Shown: positions 8,400 through 18,014, numbered from the stretch's first letter. The stretch: 64,000 nucleotides of DNA from JAJCYL01 sp965206015 (GCA_965206015.1 CBDBIW010000015.1:949357-1013356); one strand, 5' to 3'. Notes: a model not told the origin generated them from the sequence alone. Made by a program: numbers and translations.

Positions 8400-10802
8400 T
8401 CAGAAGGAAGCTCTCAGCGCAATTATAAAATTTCTGCCCGGTGCGCTTATACCCGAAGAATAAGGACGATAATGTCTGTCAAATAAATTCTCTATCCCCC
8501 CGTTTATTTGCAGGGCATTTGATATTTGATAAGAACCTCTCAGGTTAGCCGTAAACCATGCCAGGGAACCATTGGCAGTGTACAAGTGTGTTTTGCCCTG
8601 TTCTTCGGGAGGCAAATCTTCAAAATCACGCTTACCGTTGTATTTAAAATACAATTCACCCTTAACTTTTTTAGCTGAATAAGTTATCGAAGTTTGGCCA
8701 AAAAGTGGCGTCGTATGTCTCAATGGCACGTTTTTCACTTTATCTTCCCCGTCGGTAAAAGTAATGCTAGAGAAAAGTGATATATGAGCAGTGATGTCTG
8801 ATTTTATACTGGTGCTAAAGCCATAAATCCGGGCTTCCCCAACATTAACTTCAGCTCTGACTTGACTCAGTATGCCATCATATATTATGGAGTCCTGCCC
8901 ATTAAAAGTAAAATCTCTTCTAACAATAGCATCGTCAAGTATAGTATAGAACAATACGGTGTTTACTTGGAGTTTTTCAACAAATCTTTTCGTAATGCCT
9001 ATTTCAAAATTGTAAGTGTACTCTGGTTTTAAATTGCCATTTGGAACTACAACGCTACCAGGTTCAGAATCAAATACCTTTCCTGCATCGTCTACATTTG
9101 GAGCTCTGAAACCTGTTGAGAATAGGGCATTAAGTTTAGTAGGGTCATTAGGCTTAAATACCGTCCCTATTGAGCCATTTAATGCACCGTTATTTATTTC
9201 TAATTTGTCAAAAGGAAAATCGAAGAAAGTATCGTCTTCAAATGAAGATTCTAATTTGACGAAACTGAACCGGGAACCAGATGAAACGGTCCACTTTTCT
9301 CCAATTGACCATTTGTGACTGAGATAGGCAGCAAATGTTTGATACGTGTTGCCTCCGTCAGGATATCGTGTACTAGTCAAACTAATGGCACCGGTATCAA
9401 TGTCTTCTGCAAAAGCTGAAGAATTCACATCATTATGATTGAACTCAATACCGTAGAATAGTTGATTGTGATCATTGATTACTTTATCAAAATCCAGGTT
9501 AAGTGTAAATATTTTCAGATCTTCTGTACGGTGGCGGAGTTCCGAATCTTGAAAACTGCGGTTATGCCGGCTCTCTTCAAAATCCTGGAATGACAAGGTA
9601 AGCCGACTTTGGTCAAACAGTTTGTTTTTTCTAAAATATGACAATTTTAAAGCGTTCAGTAAAAACTGTTGGGGGCCATAATACCACTCCGCACTTATAG
9701 GTTGCCCATTTCTCACTTCTATTAACCTATCGTATCTGGGGATATCCGAAGGCGTACTAAAATATAATTGGTACTCAACGTCCATAAAATCATTAGGTCG
9801 CCACTTTAATTTTTGAAGCAAGTTATTTTGCCAAAATCCCGAAAACTTTTGAAGGTTTTCATCATCGTTTTGAATAATGATGTCTTCACCATTAATACGC
9901 TGCACGAACGATGGTCTTTTTCCAAAATCAGGAAACTCATCCGTACGGTTGCTTCCCGTTTTCAAATCATCATAATCACTGAAACTAATACTTGTTATAC
10001 TGGATATTTTCTTTCCACCTAAATTGAAATGCACATGGCCAGTCTTCTCATTATTAGCAGAAGAGTATCGGCTAAAAATCTGCCCGGAAACATATGGTTT
10101 ATCATCAATGCTAAACTCCGGTGCAATTGTATGAAAGTCCATTACCCCTCCCAGCGCATCGCTACCATATATTACAGAACCCGGCCCGAAGACTACTTCC
10201 GCTCCCTTCAATATATTTGGATCAATCTGTATGACATTTTGAAGGTTACCTCCCCTGAAGATGGCGTTGTTCATTCTAATGCCGTCGAAAACAATCAGGA
10301 CGGCATTGGCGGCAAAACCTCGAATTATTGGACTGCCTCCACCAAGTTGACTTTTTTGAACAAATACTTGCCCAGAACTCTCCAGTGCATCTGCGGCTGT
10401 TTGTGGATTCCTGAATTCGATTTGTCTGGGACTTATGCTGGTTATTTCATTGGGTATTTCGGATTTGTCCCCTTCCCATTTATTAGCTGAAATAACAATT
10501 TCCCCGATTTCGATAATCCTTTCTTTCAAATAGACTTTATAATTATCATCTTCTATTTTCTGGTAAGTCAATGTTGCCCTCTGATAGGAGGGATGCTGGA
10601 AATTAATGACGTCATTTTCCGAAAAAGCAGTTAGGTCAATTGATCCTTTTGAATTTGTTTGATCAGAAACCAGTGTTTCATTGGAGTATATCAGCACACC
10701 AGTTATTGGTTCAAGATTGGTTTCATTCATCACCTTCAATAATTGAGCAGGTGACTCGGCCCAAATCAGCACCGAGCCCAAAAAAACAAACGCTTTATTC
10801 AT
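8400..10802 (-). CDS. TonB-dependent outer membrane receptor, heme/hemoglobin-like
   Basis: Outer-membrane, TonB-gated import receptor of about 800 aa. The ATG at 10802 gives a signal peptide ending near SPAQ; an upstream ATG at 10877 adds 25 residues that do not fit one. A short carboxypeptidase-like beta domain (about 20-90) comes first, then a TonB-box-like stretch (EIVISANKW), the plug (about 115-230, with IIRGFAAN and YGSDALGG), and a beta barrel ending in aromatic Phe. The barrel carries an FRAPNVDDAGKVF motif and a nearby NGNLKPE segment, the FRAP/NPNL pattern of heme and hemoglobin receptors. The substrate is therefore probably heme or a heme protein, which is inferred. Confidence 0.82.
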   Translation of the reverse strand: MNKAFVFLGSVLIWAESPAQLLKVMNETNLEPITGVLIYSNETLVSDQTNSKGSIDLTAFSENDVINFQHPSYQRATLTYQKIEDDNYKVYLKERIIEIGEIVISANKWEGDKSEIPNEITSISPRQIEFRNPQTAADALESSGQVFVQKSQLGGGSPIIRGFAANAVLIVFDGIRMNNAIFRGGNLQNVIQIDPNILKGAEVVFGPGSVIYGSDALGGVMDFHTIAPEFSIDDKPYVSGQIFSRYSSANNEKTGHVHFNLGGKKISSITSISFSDYDDLKTGSNRTDEFPDFGKRPSFVQRINGEDIIIQNDDENLQKFSGFWQNNLLQKLKWRPNDFMDVEYQLYFSTPSDIPRYDRLIEVRNGQPISAEWYYGPQQFLLNALKLSYFRKNKLFDQSRLTLSFQDFEESRHNRSFQDSELRHRTEDLKIFTLNLDFDKVINDHNQLFYGIEFNHNDVNSSAFAEDIDTGAISLTSTRYPDGGNTYQTFAAYLSHKWSIGEKWTVSSGSRFSFVKLESSFEDDTFFDFPFDKLEINNGALNGSIGTVFKPNDPTKLNALFSTGFRAPNVDDAGKVFDSEPGSVVVPNGNLKPEYTYNFEIGITKRFVEKLQVNTVLFYTILDDAIVRRDFTFNGQDSIIYDGILSQVRAEVNVGEARIYGFSTSIKSDITAHISLFSSITFTDGEDKVKNVPLRHTTPLFGQTSITYSAKKVKGELYFKYNGKRDFEDLPPEEQGKTHLYTANGSLAWFTANLRGSYQISNALQINGGIENLFDRHYRPYSSGISAPGRNFIIALRASF

Positions 10803-11009
10803 ACACCACTCACCAATAATTGCGGCGAAGTTGTAGCAAAAACCATGCGATAAAAGCCAGCTTCTGATCAGGGGCATTTGTTTTTACAGTTGATTGGATG
10901 AGTGGTAATTTCATCGCTTGAAATAGAAAGAAAAATGTATTATTGATGCCACAATCATCCTTGTGGTATATTAATTGGAGGGCTTGACGATTATATCACA
11001 TTTTATCAA

Positions 11010-11260
11010 ATGAAGTGGATTAAGAGGTTTATGGCGATTTTGCTGACAATAGTTTTGTCATTAAGTGCGGGTGTATGTCATTTTCAATGAGCCATTGCCA
11101 ACGGAATAGAAGGTGCTGAAGCAGAACGTTTGGCAGATAAAGTGCTTGATGCAGTTAATCATATTGACTGGAAAAAAACAGGAGCGATTGAATGGGACTT
11201 TGACGGTCGCCAAAAACATACCTGGTATGTTGAAGTACTTCCCAATCGTCAGACCACTTT
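11010..11260 (+). pseudogene. remnant of a small exported protein gene
   Basis: From the ATG at 11010 a signal-peptide-like sequence (MKWIKRFMAILLTIVLSLSA) is read, interrupted by an in-frame TGA. The same frame then continues with EAERLADKVLDAVNHIDWKK and an EWDF motif. This resembles the N-terminus of an exported Bacteroidota protein family with EAEALADK and Trp-rich motifs that I know only as uncharacterised. Similarity fades after about 11245, and the remaining frame is low-complexity. An in-frame stop plus a lost C-terminus means a pseudogene. Confidence 0.55.
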
Positions 11261-11967
11261 TCAGGGTTTCTTAGTTGAAATCCAACTCTGTTCTTTTTCT
11301 TTTCTCCGGATACCTTTTGAAGAGAAAAAATTATGCTGCCATTGGTTTTTGATACAACCCGGCAGGAATCTTTCGGCCAATACCCTGTTGTGTGCGTTCT
11401 TCATTGTGGCACTTAGCGAGTAATTTCATCAAGGTGAGGTTTTGCTCATTCTCTCCTTGTGATGCGCTGTAAAGACTGCTCCCACACAGACTTGACAGCC
11501 CATTTTGCGCTCTGATACTTGCATTGAATTTTTGCCTGCTTCTTTTTACTCCCATTTCCTTTCTTCTTTTTAAAAATTAAACCTCTTTTTTAACTAACGC
11601 AGTGGCCTGACTTTTGGGGAGTATTGCAGAAGAAGGGGAGAAACTCGGGCCTGAAATTAGTTTGAAGCCCTATTTAACACACAATGACCTAGTAAATCTG
11701 ATAAGTACTTGCAGATAAACTGTTACTTCGATTCTGAATAAAATGAAGACCAAAGGAAATATTCTTTATACGCGAAGTAGTATTGTAATCCCCAATCTCG
11801 AAAGGTTGCAGGAGGTTAAATAATATGCTGGGTGTCATTTCGACAGGAGGGAGAAATCTGTGTCAATGCTTGGATTTCTCTTAATCTCGAAATAAAAACT
11901 TTTTAGCTGACTCTACTTTAACGCTGTAATTGAAGGTTGCTCAATTATTTCGAGGATTGCCTCTCTA
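11261..11967. other. non-coding debris with no convincing gene
   Basis: About 700 bp without a gene I can support. Short frames on both strands have no recognisable product. The only structured element is one dispersed-repeat copy at 11833-11864. The segment looks like decayed coding DNA downstream of the pseudogene. Confidence 0.5.
11833..11864. repeat. dispersed REP-like element (copy 1)
   Basis: The core TGTCATTTCGAC followed by GGGAGAAATCT matches a short dispersed intergenic repeat that is common in Bacteroidota genomes, as I recall it. A related sequence occurs at 12571-12635. It lies in a gene-free stretch, as such elements do. Confidence 0.5.
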
Positions 11968-12291
11968 TCACGAAGGTTGGCATCCACCGTGACTGATGAC
12001 CCATCCGTCTGGCTTAAAAACATTAGTGTAGTTGCCAGACTCATTTTCAATCAGTTGAACCAGTTTAATTTTCTTTTCAAGCTGTTCGAGGTACCACGTA
12101 CTATTGCTATCATTAAAAGAAAAATTAGCCTCCTGCCCCACTGATGTACCCAGGGTCTGTTTGATCTTGAAACCCTCTTTGGTTTTTATGACGAGGTACT
12201 GATTCTTGCCATCATCAGATGAAATTGATTTTTCCTCCCCTTCCTTCATACTCAACCCTGGTCTTTCGGTCCAGAAATCAACGGCATTCAA
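11968..12291 (-). CDS. small hypothetical protein
   Basis: A 107-codon frame with no recognised family. It is hydrophilic, rich in Ser, Asn, Lys and Glu, with alternating polar and hydrophobic residues that suggest beta strands. It has a YLVIKTKEGFKIKQTL segment and ends WVISHGGCQPS. No signal peptide or membrane span is seen. It is isolated between two repeat-rich non-coding segments, so it could be an orphan gene or a leftover piece of a larger one. Confidence 0.35.
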   Translation of the reverse strand: MNAVDFWTERPGLSMKEGEEKSISSDDGKNQYLVIKTKEGFKIKQTLGTSVGQEANFSFNDSNSTWYLEQLEKKIKLVQLIENESGNYTNVFKPDGWVISHGGCQPS

Positions 12292-12539
12292 AATGAATCC
12301 ACTGGAATGAATAGCACAAAAACCAGCTCATTGATCCATTTGGTTCCAATTGTCTGATTCCACTGATAGGTGAAGCTGGTCAATTTAAATGAGCCCAAAC
12401 AACTGGTTTAGATTAGGCCAAAACAAGCTAACAATAGGTAACTGGTCAGTTTTTTTACTTTGTTCATCCTGCTATGCTTTATCTGGATATTCAGCTCTCA
12501 AATTAACGAATCTTATGGAACTAAATTTTGACTGGAAAC

Positions 12540-12566
12540 AAAAAGGGCATTCTAAAGCCCCTTTTT
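12540..12566 (+). terminator. terminator-like hairpin
   Basis: AAAAAGGGC and GCCCCTTTTT arms, with one bulged C, enclose an 8-nt loop. The A run and T run make it usable in either direction, but no gene clearly ends here. Confidence 0.55.
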
Positions 12567-12570
12567 GTTA

Positions 12571-12635
12571 GTTTGAACCTGTCGAAACTTCGTCTTGCTC
12601 CTTTAAGAAACATTTCGACAAGCTTATTGTGACAG
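12571..12635. repeat. dispersed REP-like element (copy 2)
   Basis: ACCTGTCGAAAC on the left and CATTTCGACAAGCTTA on the right form an interrupted palindrome around TCGA cores. The CATTTCGAC core is shared with the element at 11833. It has the form of a mobile or REP-type intergenic repeat. Confidence 0.5.
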
Positions 12636-12690
12636 TAAAACAATATTAAGGGCTTTTGAGACTGCCCCCTAAATTTAAATCATACCACTA

Positions 12691-15600
12691 CTACGGAATT
12701 GTGGGCTCGCCCTTTTTCATTTTTACAGCATCGATTGACTTTTCCTGTACCATTTTATTTAACTCTTCAATGTCTTCGGTAAGAATCTTCTGCCACTTGG
12801 CTAATTGAGTTTCAATCTTTCCTGTTAACTCGTTTCTTACATCAACCGCTTGATCTGTGGGTTTAAAATCTCCGGTCCCCACCACACGACTCAAGTGCGC
12901 TAATTTATTATTCAACCTGATTGGAAAATTCAACGGGTCTTGACGACTTTGATTTTGCGTCTGATAGATTTTTTTTTCAACATTAGTCATCTTTTCATCA
13001 ATATTTTCAGCCTTGTCTGTAATCTCCTTATACTCCTTATCGTCACCCAATTTGTCCTTGAGTGAAATCAGTTGATCCCGTACTGATCTAATGTCTTTAA
13101 TAGACGTATGGGCATCTGATAACGTCTTTTGGACATCCATTAAGTAATTGAATTGCGCCCGCAAGTCTGATTGAGAAGATGTAGAGCGGGGATCTTTTAG
13201 AATTTTAAAATCCGTCTCGGCAACTTGATCATTTACTGTCAATCTTGCTTTGTACGTTCCGGGAACTGCTTTAGGTCCAGTCAGATTAGCGGCCCACATT
13301 ATCAGGTTCTCGAATCCAACAGCATCGGCATATCTCATATCCCAAAGAAATTTATTACTCCCCTGTTTTACTTCCAGCTTCTCTTTTTTGTCTTTTGCAG
13401 TGCTTGAGAATTTCTTGATCAAATCTCCGTCTGACTCCAGGATCTCAAAAGTTATTTCATCCTCTTCTCCGGGTTCATTCTTTAGATAGTAATAGAACAT
13501 GGTGCCATTATGGTGGTTTTCACCCCAATTAGCAGGAATGCTTCCAAAACCACCACCACCGCTCATACGATAGCTATCTATTGGCTTAAATAAATGATAA
13601 TCAGCATTTGCTACCGCCTCGCTCAATTGATGTATTGGTGTCATGTCATCTATTAGCCATATACTTCTGCCCTGTGTAGAAACTATCAGGTTATCATTTT
13701 TGATAGTTATATCTGTGATTGGCACAATTGGTAAATTCAACTGCATAGTGGACCAACTGGTCCCGTCATCATAAGATATGTACATACCAGCTTCGGTTCC
13801 CGTATAAAGCAAACCTTGCACTTTGGGATCAACTCTAACCACACGGGTGAAATGGTCATTAGGTATGCCTGAAACAATTTTTGTCCATGTTTTTCCGTAG
13901 TCCTTTGTTTTGAAAAGATATGGCTGGAAATCCCCTCCTTTGTATAATGTTCCTGCTATGTACATACCACCCTCCGTAAAAGGATCAGCATCAACGCTAT
14001 TATACATTAAATACTTGGGAGCCTCTGGAGGTGTAACATTTTCCCAATTTTTCCCTGCATCCCTGCTCACATGGACCAAACCGTCATCCGATGCAGCCCA
14101 AATCAAATCCTTTTCGTATGGAGATTCTGTGGCCGCAAAAATGGTCGCATAATATTCTACCGCAGTGTTGTCTTTAGTGATATCACCTCCGGAGGGGCCT
14201 AATTTTTCGGGTTCACTTCTGGTCAAATCAGGACTAATCACTTCCCAACTCTGTCCTTCATTGTAACTCACATGTACCTGATGAGATGTCGTGTATAATT
14301 TGTCATTATTATGAGGAGAAAAGAAAATAGGAAAGTTCCACTGAAAACGATAGCGCATTCCTTCGGCACCGTGTCCCATCGGGTTATCAGGCCAAACGTT
14401 AATTGTTCTCCGCTGCCCGGTGACGTGGTCAAGACGTTGAAGCAGGCCACCATAACTGCCACCATAAACAACATCCGAATTATCAGGATCAGGTGCTAAA
14501 TGAGCACTTTCACCACCTGCACTTGGCTGCCAATCACGCTCAGAAACGCCACGTCCATCAGAACGATGCTTTACTCTTTGAGTCGAATTATCTTGCTGGG
14601 CAACCAGAATACGGTATGGAAAACTATTGTCCGTTGTAACTCGATAGTACTGAGCTGTTGGTTGGTTCATGTAGGTAGACCAATTCTCACCAGCATCATA
14701 ACTAATCTGGGCACCACCATCGTCAGCTACAATTAGACGATTATTGTCTTCTGGAGCGATCCACAAATCATGATGGTCTCCGTGGGGTGTATCAAAATTT
14801 TTGAAGTTTTTTCCTGCATCATCTGATCTCCAAAACTGGACATTCATAACGTACACTCTATCTTCCAATCGAGTATCAGCAAATATTCTGGTATAGTACC
14901 AGGCTCTTTGTCTAAGGTTTCTATCTCCCGTCGTGAACTGCCAGGTTTCGCCTGCATTATCAGAGCGATAAAGCCCACCTTTTTCATTTTCTATTAGTGC
15001 GTAAACTCTGTCCGGATTAACCGCAGAAACTGTTACACCAGATACTCCCCAGGCACCATCAGGCAAACCTTTATTAGTCGAAATATTTTTCCAGGTCTCG
15101 CCCAAATCTGTACTCTTCCACAGTGCAGAGCCTTCGCCTCCACTTTCCAGGCTATAAGGTGTTCTTCTTACATTCCAGGTAGTGGCGTAAATTACACGAG
15201 CATTACCAGGCTCAAAGACCATGTCAGCAGCCCCCGCCCTATTATTAGCAAAAAGCACCTTTTCCCAACTCTTACCGCCATCTGTGGTTTTATAAACTCC
15301 GCGATCAGGTGAATCCTTAAATAAATTGCCTATTACCGCTACCAGTACAATATCAGGATTCTTAGGGTGGATAATGATGTTACCTGTATGGGATGCATTC
15401 GGAAGGCCGATGTTTTCCCAGGTTTTGCCCCCGTCATAAGATTTGAACATTCCTCCGTATCCCGGAGAAACATTACCCCGTAAAGTTTTTTCACCAGCTC
15501 CAACATAGAGAATATTAGGATCCGACTCGCTAACAGCTATTTCTCCTATTGAACCACCGAAATATCCATCTGAAATATTTTTCCAGGTTGATCCTCCATC

Positions 15601-15870
15601 GATGGTTTTCCAAACACCGCCTCCAGTGGTTGCCATATAAAATGCGTTGGGTTTTCCTACAACACCGGTGGCACCGCTCGCCCTTCCACCTCTGAAAGGT
15701 CCTATTGACCTCCATTCAAGGGCGTCATAAAGTTTTGGATCATATTTCTTTGTTGCAACTGCTGCACTTCTCCCTCCTTTACGCTGTGCCAGGGTTTCGC
15801 CTGGAATGACTATGAGTAGCAATAGAAAGCCAAAAGCCACATGTTGAATCATCTTATTAATTGAGCTCAT
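12691..15870 (-). CDS. exported sortilin/BNR beta-propeller protein
   Basis: A large exported protein (1059 aa) of the VPS10/sortilin-like, Asp-box (BNR) propeller type that is widespread in Bacteroidota. A signal peptide covers about residues 1-29 (cleavage after LAQ). Many Asp-box repeats follow (TIDGGSTW, SYDGGKTW, TTDGGKSW, STDLGETW, SDNAGETW), which build one or two propellers over roughly residues 50-700. An immunoglobulin-like segment and a long helical region (about 900-1050, charged and coiled-coil-like) end the protein. Members are often annotated as glycosyl hydrolases, but no catalytic residues can be assigned here. Its location would be the periplasm or cell surface. Confidence 0.8.
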   Translation of the reverse strand: MSSINKMIQHVAFGFLLLLIVIPGETLAQRKGGRSAAVATKKYDPKLYDALEWRSIGPFRGGRASGATGVVGKPNAFYMATTGGGVWKTIDGGSTWKNISDGYFGGSIGEIAVSESDPNILYVGAGEKTLRGNVSPGYGGMFKSYDGGKTWENIGLPNASHTGNIIIHPKNPDIVLVAVIGNLFKDSPDRGVYKTTDGGKSWEKVLFANNRAGAADMVFEPGNARVIYATTWNVRRTPYSLESGGEGSALWKSTDLGETWKNISTNKGLPDGAWGVSGVTVSAVNPDRVYALIENEKGGLYRSDNAGETWQFTTGDRNLRQRAWYYTRIFADTRLEDRVYVMNVQFWRSDDAGKNFKNFDTPHGDHHDLWIAPEDNNRLIVADDGGAQISYDAGENWSTYMNQPTAQYYRVTTDNSFPYRILVAQQDNSTQRVKHRSDGRGVSERDWQPSAGGESAHLAPDPDNSDVVYGGSYGGLLQRLDHVTGQRRTINVWPDNPMGHGAEGMRYRFQWNFPIFFSPHNNDKLYTTSHQVHVSYNEGQSWEVISPDLTRSEPEKLGPSGGDITKDNTAVEYYATIFAATESPYEKDLIWAASDDGLVHVSRDAGKNWENVTPPEAPKYLMYNSVDADPFTEGGMYIAGTLYKGGDFQPYLFKTKDYGKTWTKIVSGIPNDHFTRVVRVDPKVQGLLYTGTEAGMYISYDDGTSWSTMQLNLPIVPITDITIKNDNLIVSTQGRSIWLIDDMTPIHQLSEAVANADYHLFKPIDSYRMSGGGGFGSIPANWGENHHNGTMFYYYLKNEPGEEDEITFEILESDGDLIKKFSSTAKDKKEKLEVKQGSNKFLWDMRYADAVGFENLIMWAANLTGPKAVPGTYKARLTVNDQVAETDFKILKDPRSTSSQSDLRAQFNYLMDVQKTLSDAHTSIKDIRSVRDQLISLKDKLGDDKEYKEITDKAENIDEKMTNVEKKIYQTQNQSRQDPLNFPIRLNNKLAHLSRVVGTGDFKPTDQAVDVRNELTGKIETQLAKWQKILTEDIEELNKMVQEKSIDAVKMKKGEPTIP

Positions 15871-16059
15871 ATTACAATGGTTAAGTGTTATCGTTTTAAT
15901 ATCAACTGTAAGATAAGCTTAGGATAATGTTTTTTAAACCATGATTAGATAGAAGTGCATTTAATGATTATCAGTGGTTTCTACTTGATTGACTGAATAA
16001 ACAACCCATTCAATTTCTTGACCGTTCATACGCATTATCAACCATTCAAATCGAATAAA

Positions 16060-16731
16060 ATGGCGTTCAATTTATTCAAGCCCCGAAAGAGTCAAATCTC
16101 GCTTTTACTCTTATCCTTAACAGCACTGGCCGTTATTTTATTGATTTTTCGCTTCTATTGGACGGGCCAACTCACTTACTGGTCACTGACCTGGAATTTG
16201 TTTCTGGCCTGGATTCCATTTACCATAAGTTCCATTGGGAGGATTTATGAGGTTCGCTTAACCGGATTAACAATTATCCCAGTTGTTGCCCTATGGTTAT
16301 TATTCTTTCCAAATGTACCATATATCTTAATTGACCTCTTTCATCTAGAAACAAGAGGTGGAATGCCCAAATGGTTCAACTTACTTATGGTTTTAACATT
16401 TGCATGGACCGGGTTAATTATGGGGGATTGCCTCATTGATGAACATACAACGCCTGGTTTCTAATATGTTCTCAAAATTTGCCGGGTGGTCGGTGTCAAT
16501 TCTGTCTATTATTATAGGGAGCTTCGGTATTTACCTGGGACGCTTCCTGAGATGGAATAGTTGGGACATTATTACAAGTCCGGAGCCACTATAATTAGAG
16601 ATATTTATAAGATCGTAATCAATCCCATTGGTCACCCAAGAACAGTCGGTATGACTTTAGTTTTCTCCGCTTTTCTCATTCTATTTTATATGACTTTTGT
16701 CTTCCTCAAACCCGAGACAAAGGAGTTTTAA
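16060..16731 (+). pseudogene. DUF1361 membrane protein with two compensating frameshifts
   Basis: DUF1361 family integral membrane protein of unknown function, about 220 residues if repaired. The first part reads from the ATG at 16060 (an in-frame ATG at 16018 is possible), with membrane spans and the family motif LFFPNVPYILIDLFHL. In a run of five Gs (16422-16426) the frame is lost; one base fewer restores IASLMNIQRLV and then the conserved GIYLGRFLRWNSWDI. Near 16581-16587 a missing base shifts it back, and the original frame then runs to a stop at 16731 (FVFLKPETKEF). The family signature survives in all three segments, so the damage is recent or is a pair of sequencing errors. It converges with the transsulfuration gene, with no gap. 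Confidence 0.7.
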
Positions 16732-17871
16732 TTAAGCAAGTGCTTGCTTCAGGTCTGCAATTAGGTCTTCTATATCTTCGATCCCCACACTTAACCTAAT
16801 CAACGAATCTTTCAACCCAGATTTCAATCGTTCCTCTCTCGGTATACTAGCATGAGTCATACTTGCTGGATGACCAGATAAAGATTCAACTCCTCCCAAT
16901 GATTCAGCGAGGCTGAACAGTTTAAACCGCTCCAGGATTTTAACTGAATATTCAACGCTGTCGTCCTTCATGGTAAAAGAGATCATTCCTCCAGAACCCC
17001 TCATTTGTTTTTTGGATATCTCGTGACCGGGATGATCTTCAAAACCTGGCCAATAGACTTTGTCTACTTTAGAGTGATTTTTCAGGTAATTAGCAATTTC
17101 CATCCCGTTTTCACAGTGTCTCTGCATCCTCACATGAAGTGTTTTGATTCCCCTAAGAACCAAAAAAGCATCTTGTGGTCCGGGAACCGACCCGCTGGCA
17201 TTTTGAATAAATGCCAATTGATCTTTCAAATCGTCATCATTGAGCATTAATGCTCCCGTCACAACGTCAGAGTGTCCGGCTATGTATTTGGTAACTGAAT
17301 GCATTACAATGTCTGCACCATGATCAATTGGATTTTGTAAATAGGGAGAAGAAAAGGTATTGTCCACCGTTAATTCGATGCTCTTTCCTTTTATCAAATC
17401 AGCAATGCCTCGAATATCAATGATACTCATCATTGGATTAGTAGGGGTCTCTACCCAGATCATCTTAGTATTAGAATTGATCTCTGACTTAATGTTTTGA
17501 AGGTTTGTCATATTGACGAAATGGAACTTCAATCCATAGCCTTCAAATATTTTTGTAAACAGCCTGTAAGTACCACCGTACAGGTCGTTTGTGCTAATAA
17601 CTTCATCACCCGGTTTAAGGGTTTTCATCACCGCATCAGTCGCTGCTAATCCGGAGGCAAACACTAATCCGTGATTGGCATTTTCCAGTGCAGCCAAATT
17701 TTTCTCCAAAGCATGTCTCGTTGGATTTTGCGTCCTTGAGTACTCATAGCCCTTGTGATTTCCCGGTGAAGCCTGTACATACGTAGAGGTCTGATAAATA
17801 GGAGTCATTATGGCACCAGTGGCCGGGTCTGGTTCCAGACCCGCATGGATTGCTTTGGTTCCGAATTTCAT
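16732..17871 (-). CDS. metB: cystathionine gamma-synthase/lyase family PLP enzyme
   Basis: PLP-dependent transsulfuration enzyme of 379 aa, a normal length. The family motif around the PLP lysine is HSVTKYIAGHSD, with Lys near residue 195. The cofactor-binding FASGLAA motif is near 71-77 and the ETPTNP motif near 140. The C-terminal SLGGVESLSGHPA segment is typical of the MetB/MetC/MGL group. The reaction is either cystathionine formation from an acylhomoserine and cysteine, or the reverse gamma-cleavage; sequence alone does not decide, so the symbol is tentative. A Bacteroidota-type promoter lies about 110 bp upstream, with a leader holding an inverted repeat. It converges with the DUF1361 gene. 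Confidence 0.85.
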   Translation of the reverse strand: MKFGTKAIHAGLEPDPATGAIMTPIYQTSTYVQASPGNHKGYEYSRTQNPTRHALEKNLAALENANHGLVFASGLAATDAVMKTLKPGDEVISTNDLYGGTYRLFTKIFEGYGLKFHFVNMTNLQNIKSEINSNTKMIWVETPTNPMMSIIDIRGIADLIKGKSIELTVDNTFSSPYLQNPIDHGADIVMHSVTKYIAGHSDVVTGALMLNDDDLKDQLAFIQNASGSVPGPQDAFLVLRGIKTLHVRMQRHCENGMEIANYLKNHSKVDKVYWPGFEDHPGHEISKKQMRGSGGMISFTMKDDSVEYSVKILERFKLFSLAESLGGVESLSGHPASMTHASIPREERLKSGLKDSLIRLSVGIEDIEDLIADLKQALA

Positions 17872-17940
17872 GTTATTAAAATTGATACGTTGAATGATTG
17901 ACCAACAGTTCAGATCATAAAATACTTAAAGCCATCAACA

Positions 17941-17952
17941 GACCAACCGGTC
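17941..17952. promoter_or_regulatory. inverted repeat in the leader of the transsulfuration gene
   Basis: GACC-AACC-GGTC is a short inverted repeat between the promoter and start codon. A second GACCAAC occurs at about 17910. It could be an operator or part of a leader fold. I found no match to a known SAM riboswitch. Confidence 0.3.
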
Positions 17953-17984
17953 AACTGTAGTTCATTAGTTAGATTATGTCGGCG

Positions 17985-18014
17985 CAAATGTAAATTTTGC
18001 GAAAACTATTCAAA
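17985..18014 (-). promoter_or_regulatory. Bacteroidota-type promoter for the transsulfuration gene
   Basis: On the minus strand TTTG (18014-18011), 18 nt, then TACATTTG (17992-17985) match the Bacteroidota primary sigma consensus of a TTG-type -33 box and TAnnTTTG -7 box. The predicted start near 17978 leaves a leader of about 107 nt. Confidence 0.55.

Larger units (their letters stand above)
12292..12690. other. gene-free stretch with terminator and repeat
   Basis: About 400 bp. It holds a terminator-like hairpin (12540-12566) and a palindromic dispersed repeat (12571-12635). A short plus-strand frame here runs into the hairpin and shows no protein-like character. Confidence 0.6.

Noticed and set aside
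11331..11555. A 74-codon minus-strand frame, Ser/Gln/Lys-rich
   Set aside because: No family, no start context, and it lies in decayed DNA; it looks like chance.
12389..12571. A 60-codon plus-strand frame
   Set aside because: It runs into the terminator-like hairpin and has no protein-like pattern.
17872..17990. SAM-II riboswitch before the transsulfuration gene
   Set aside because: The conserved core sequences of SAM-II are not present in the leader.
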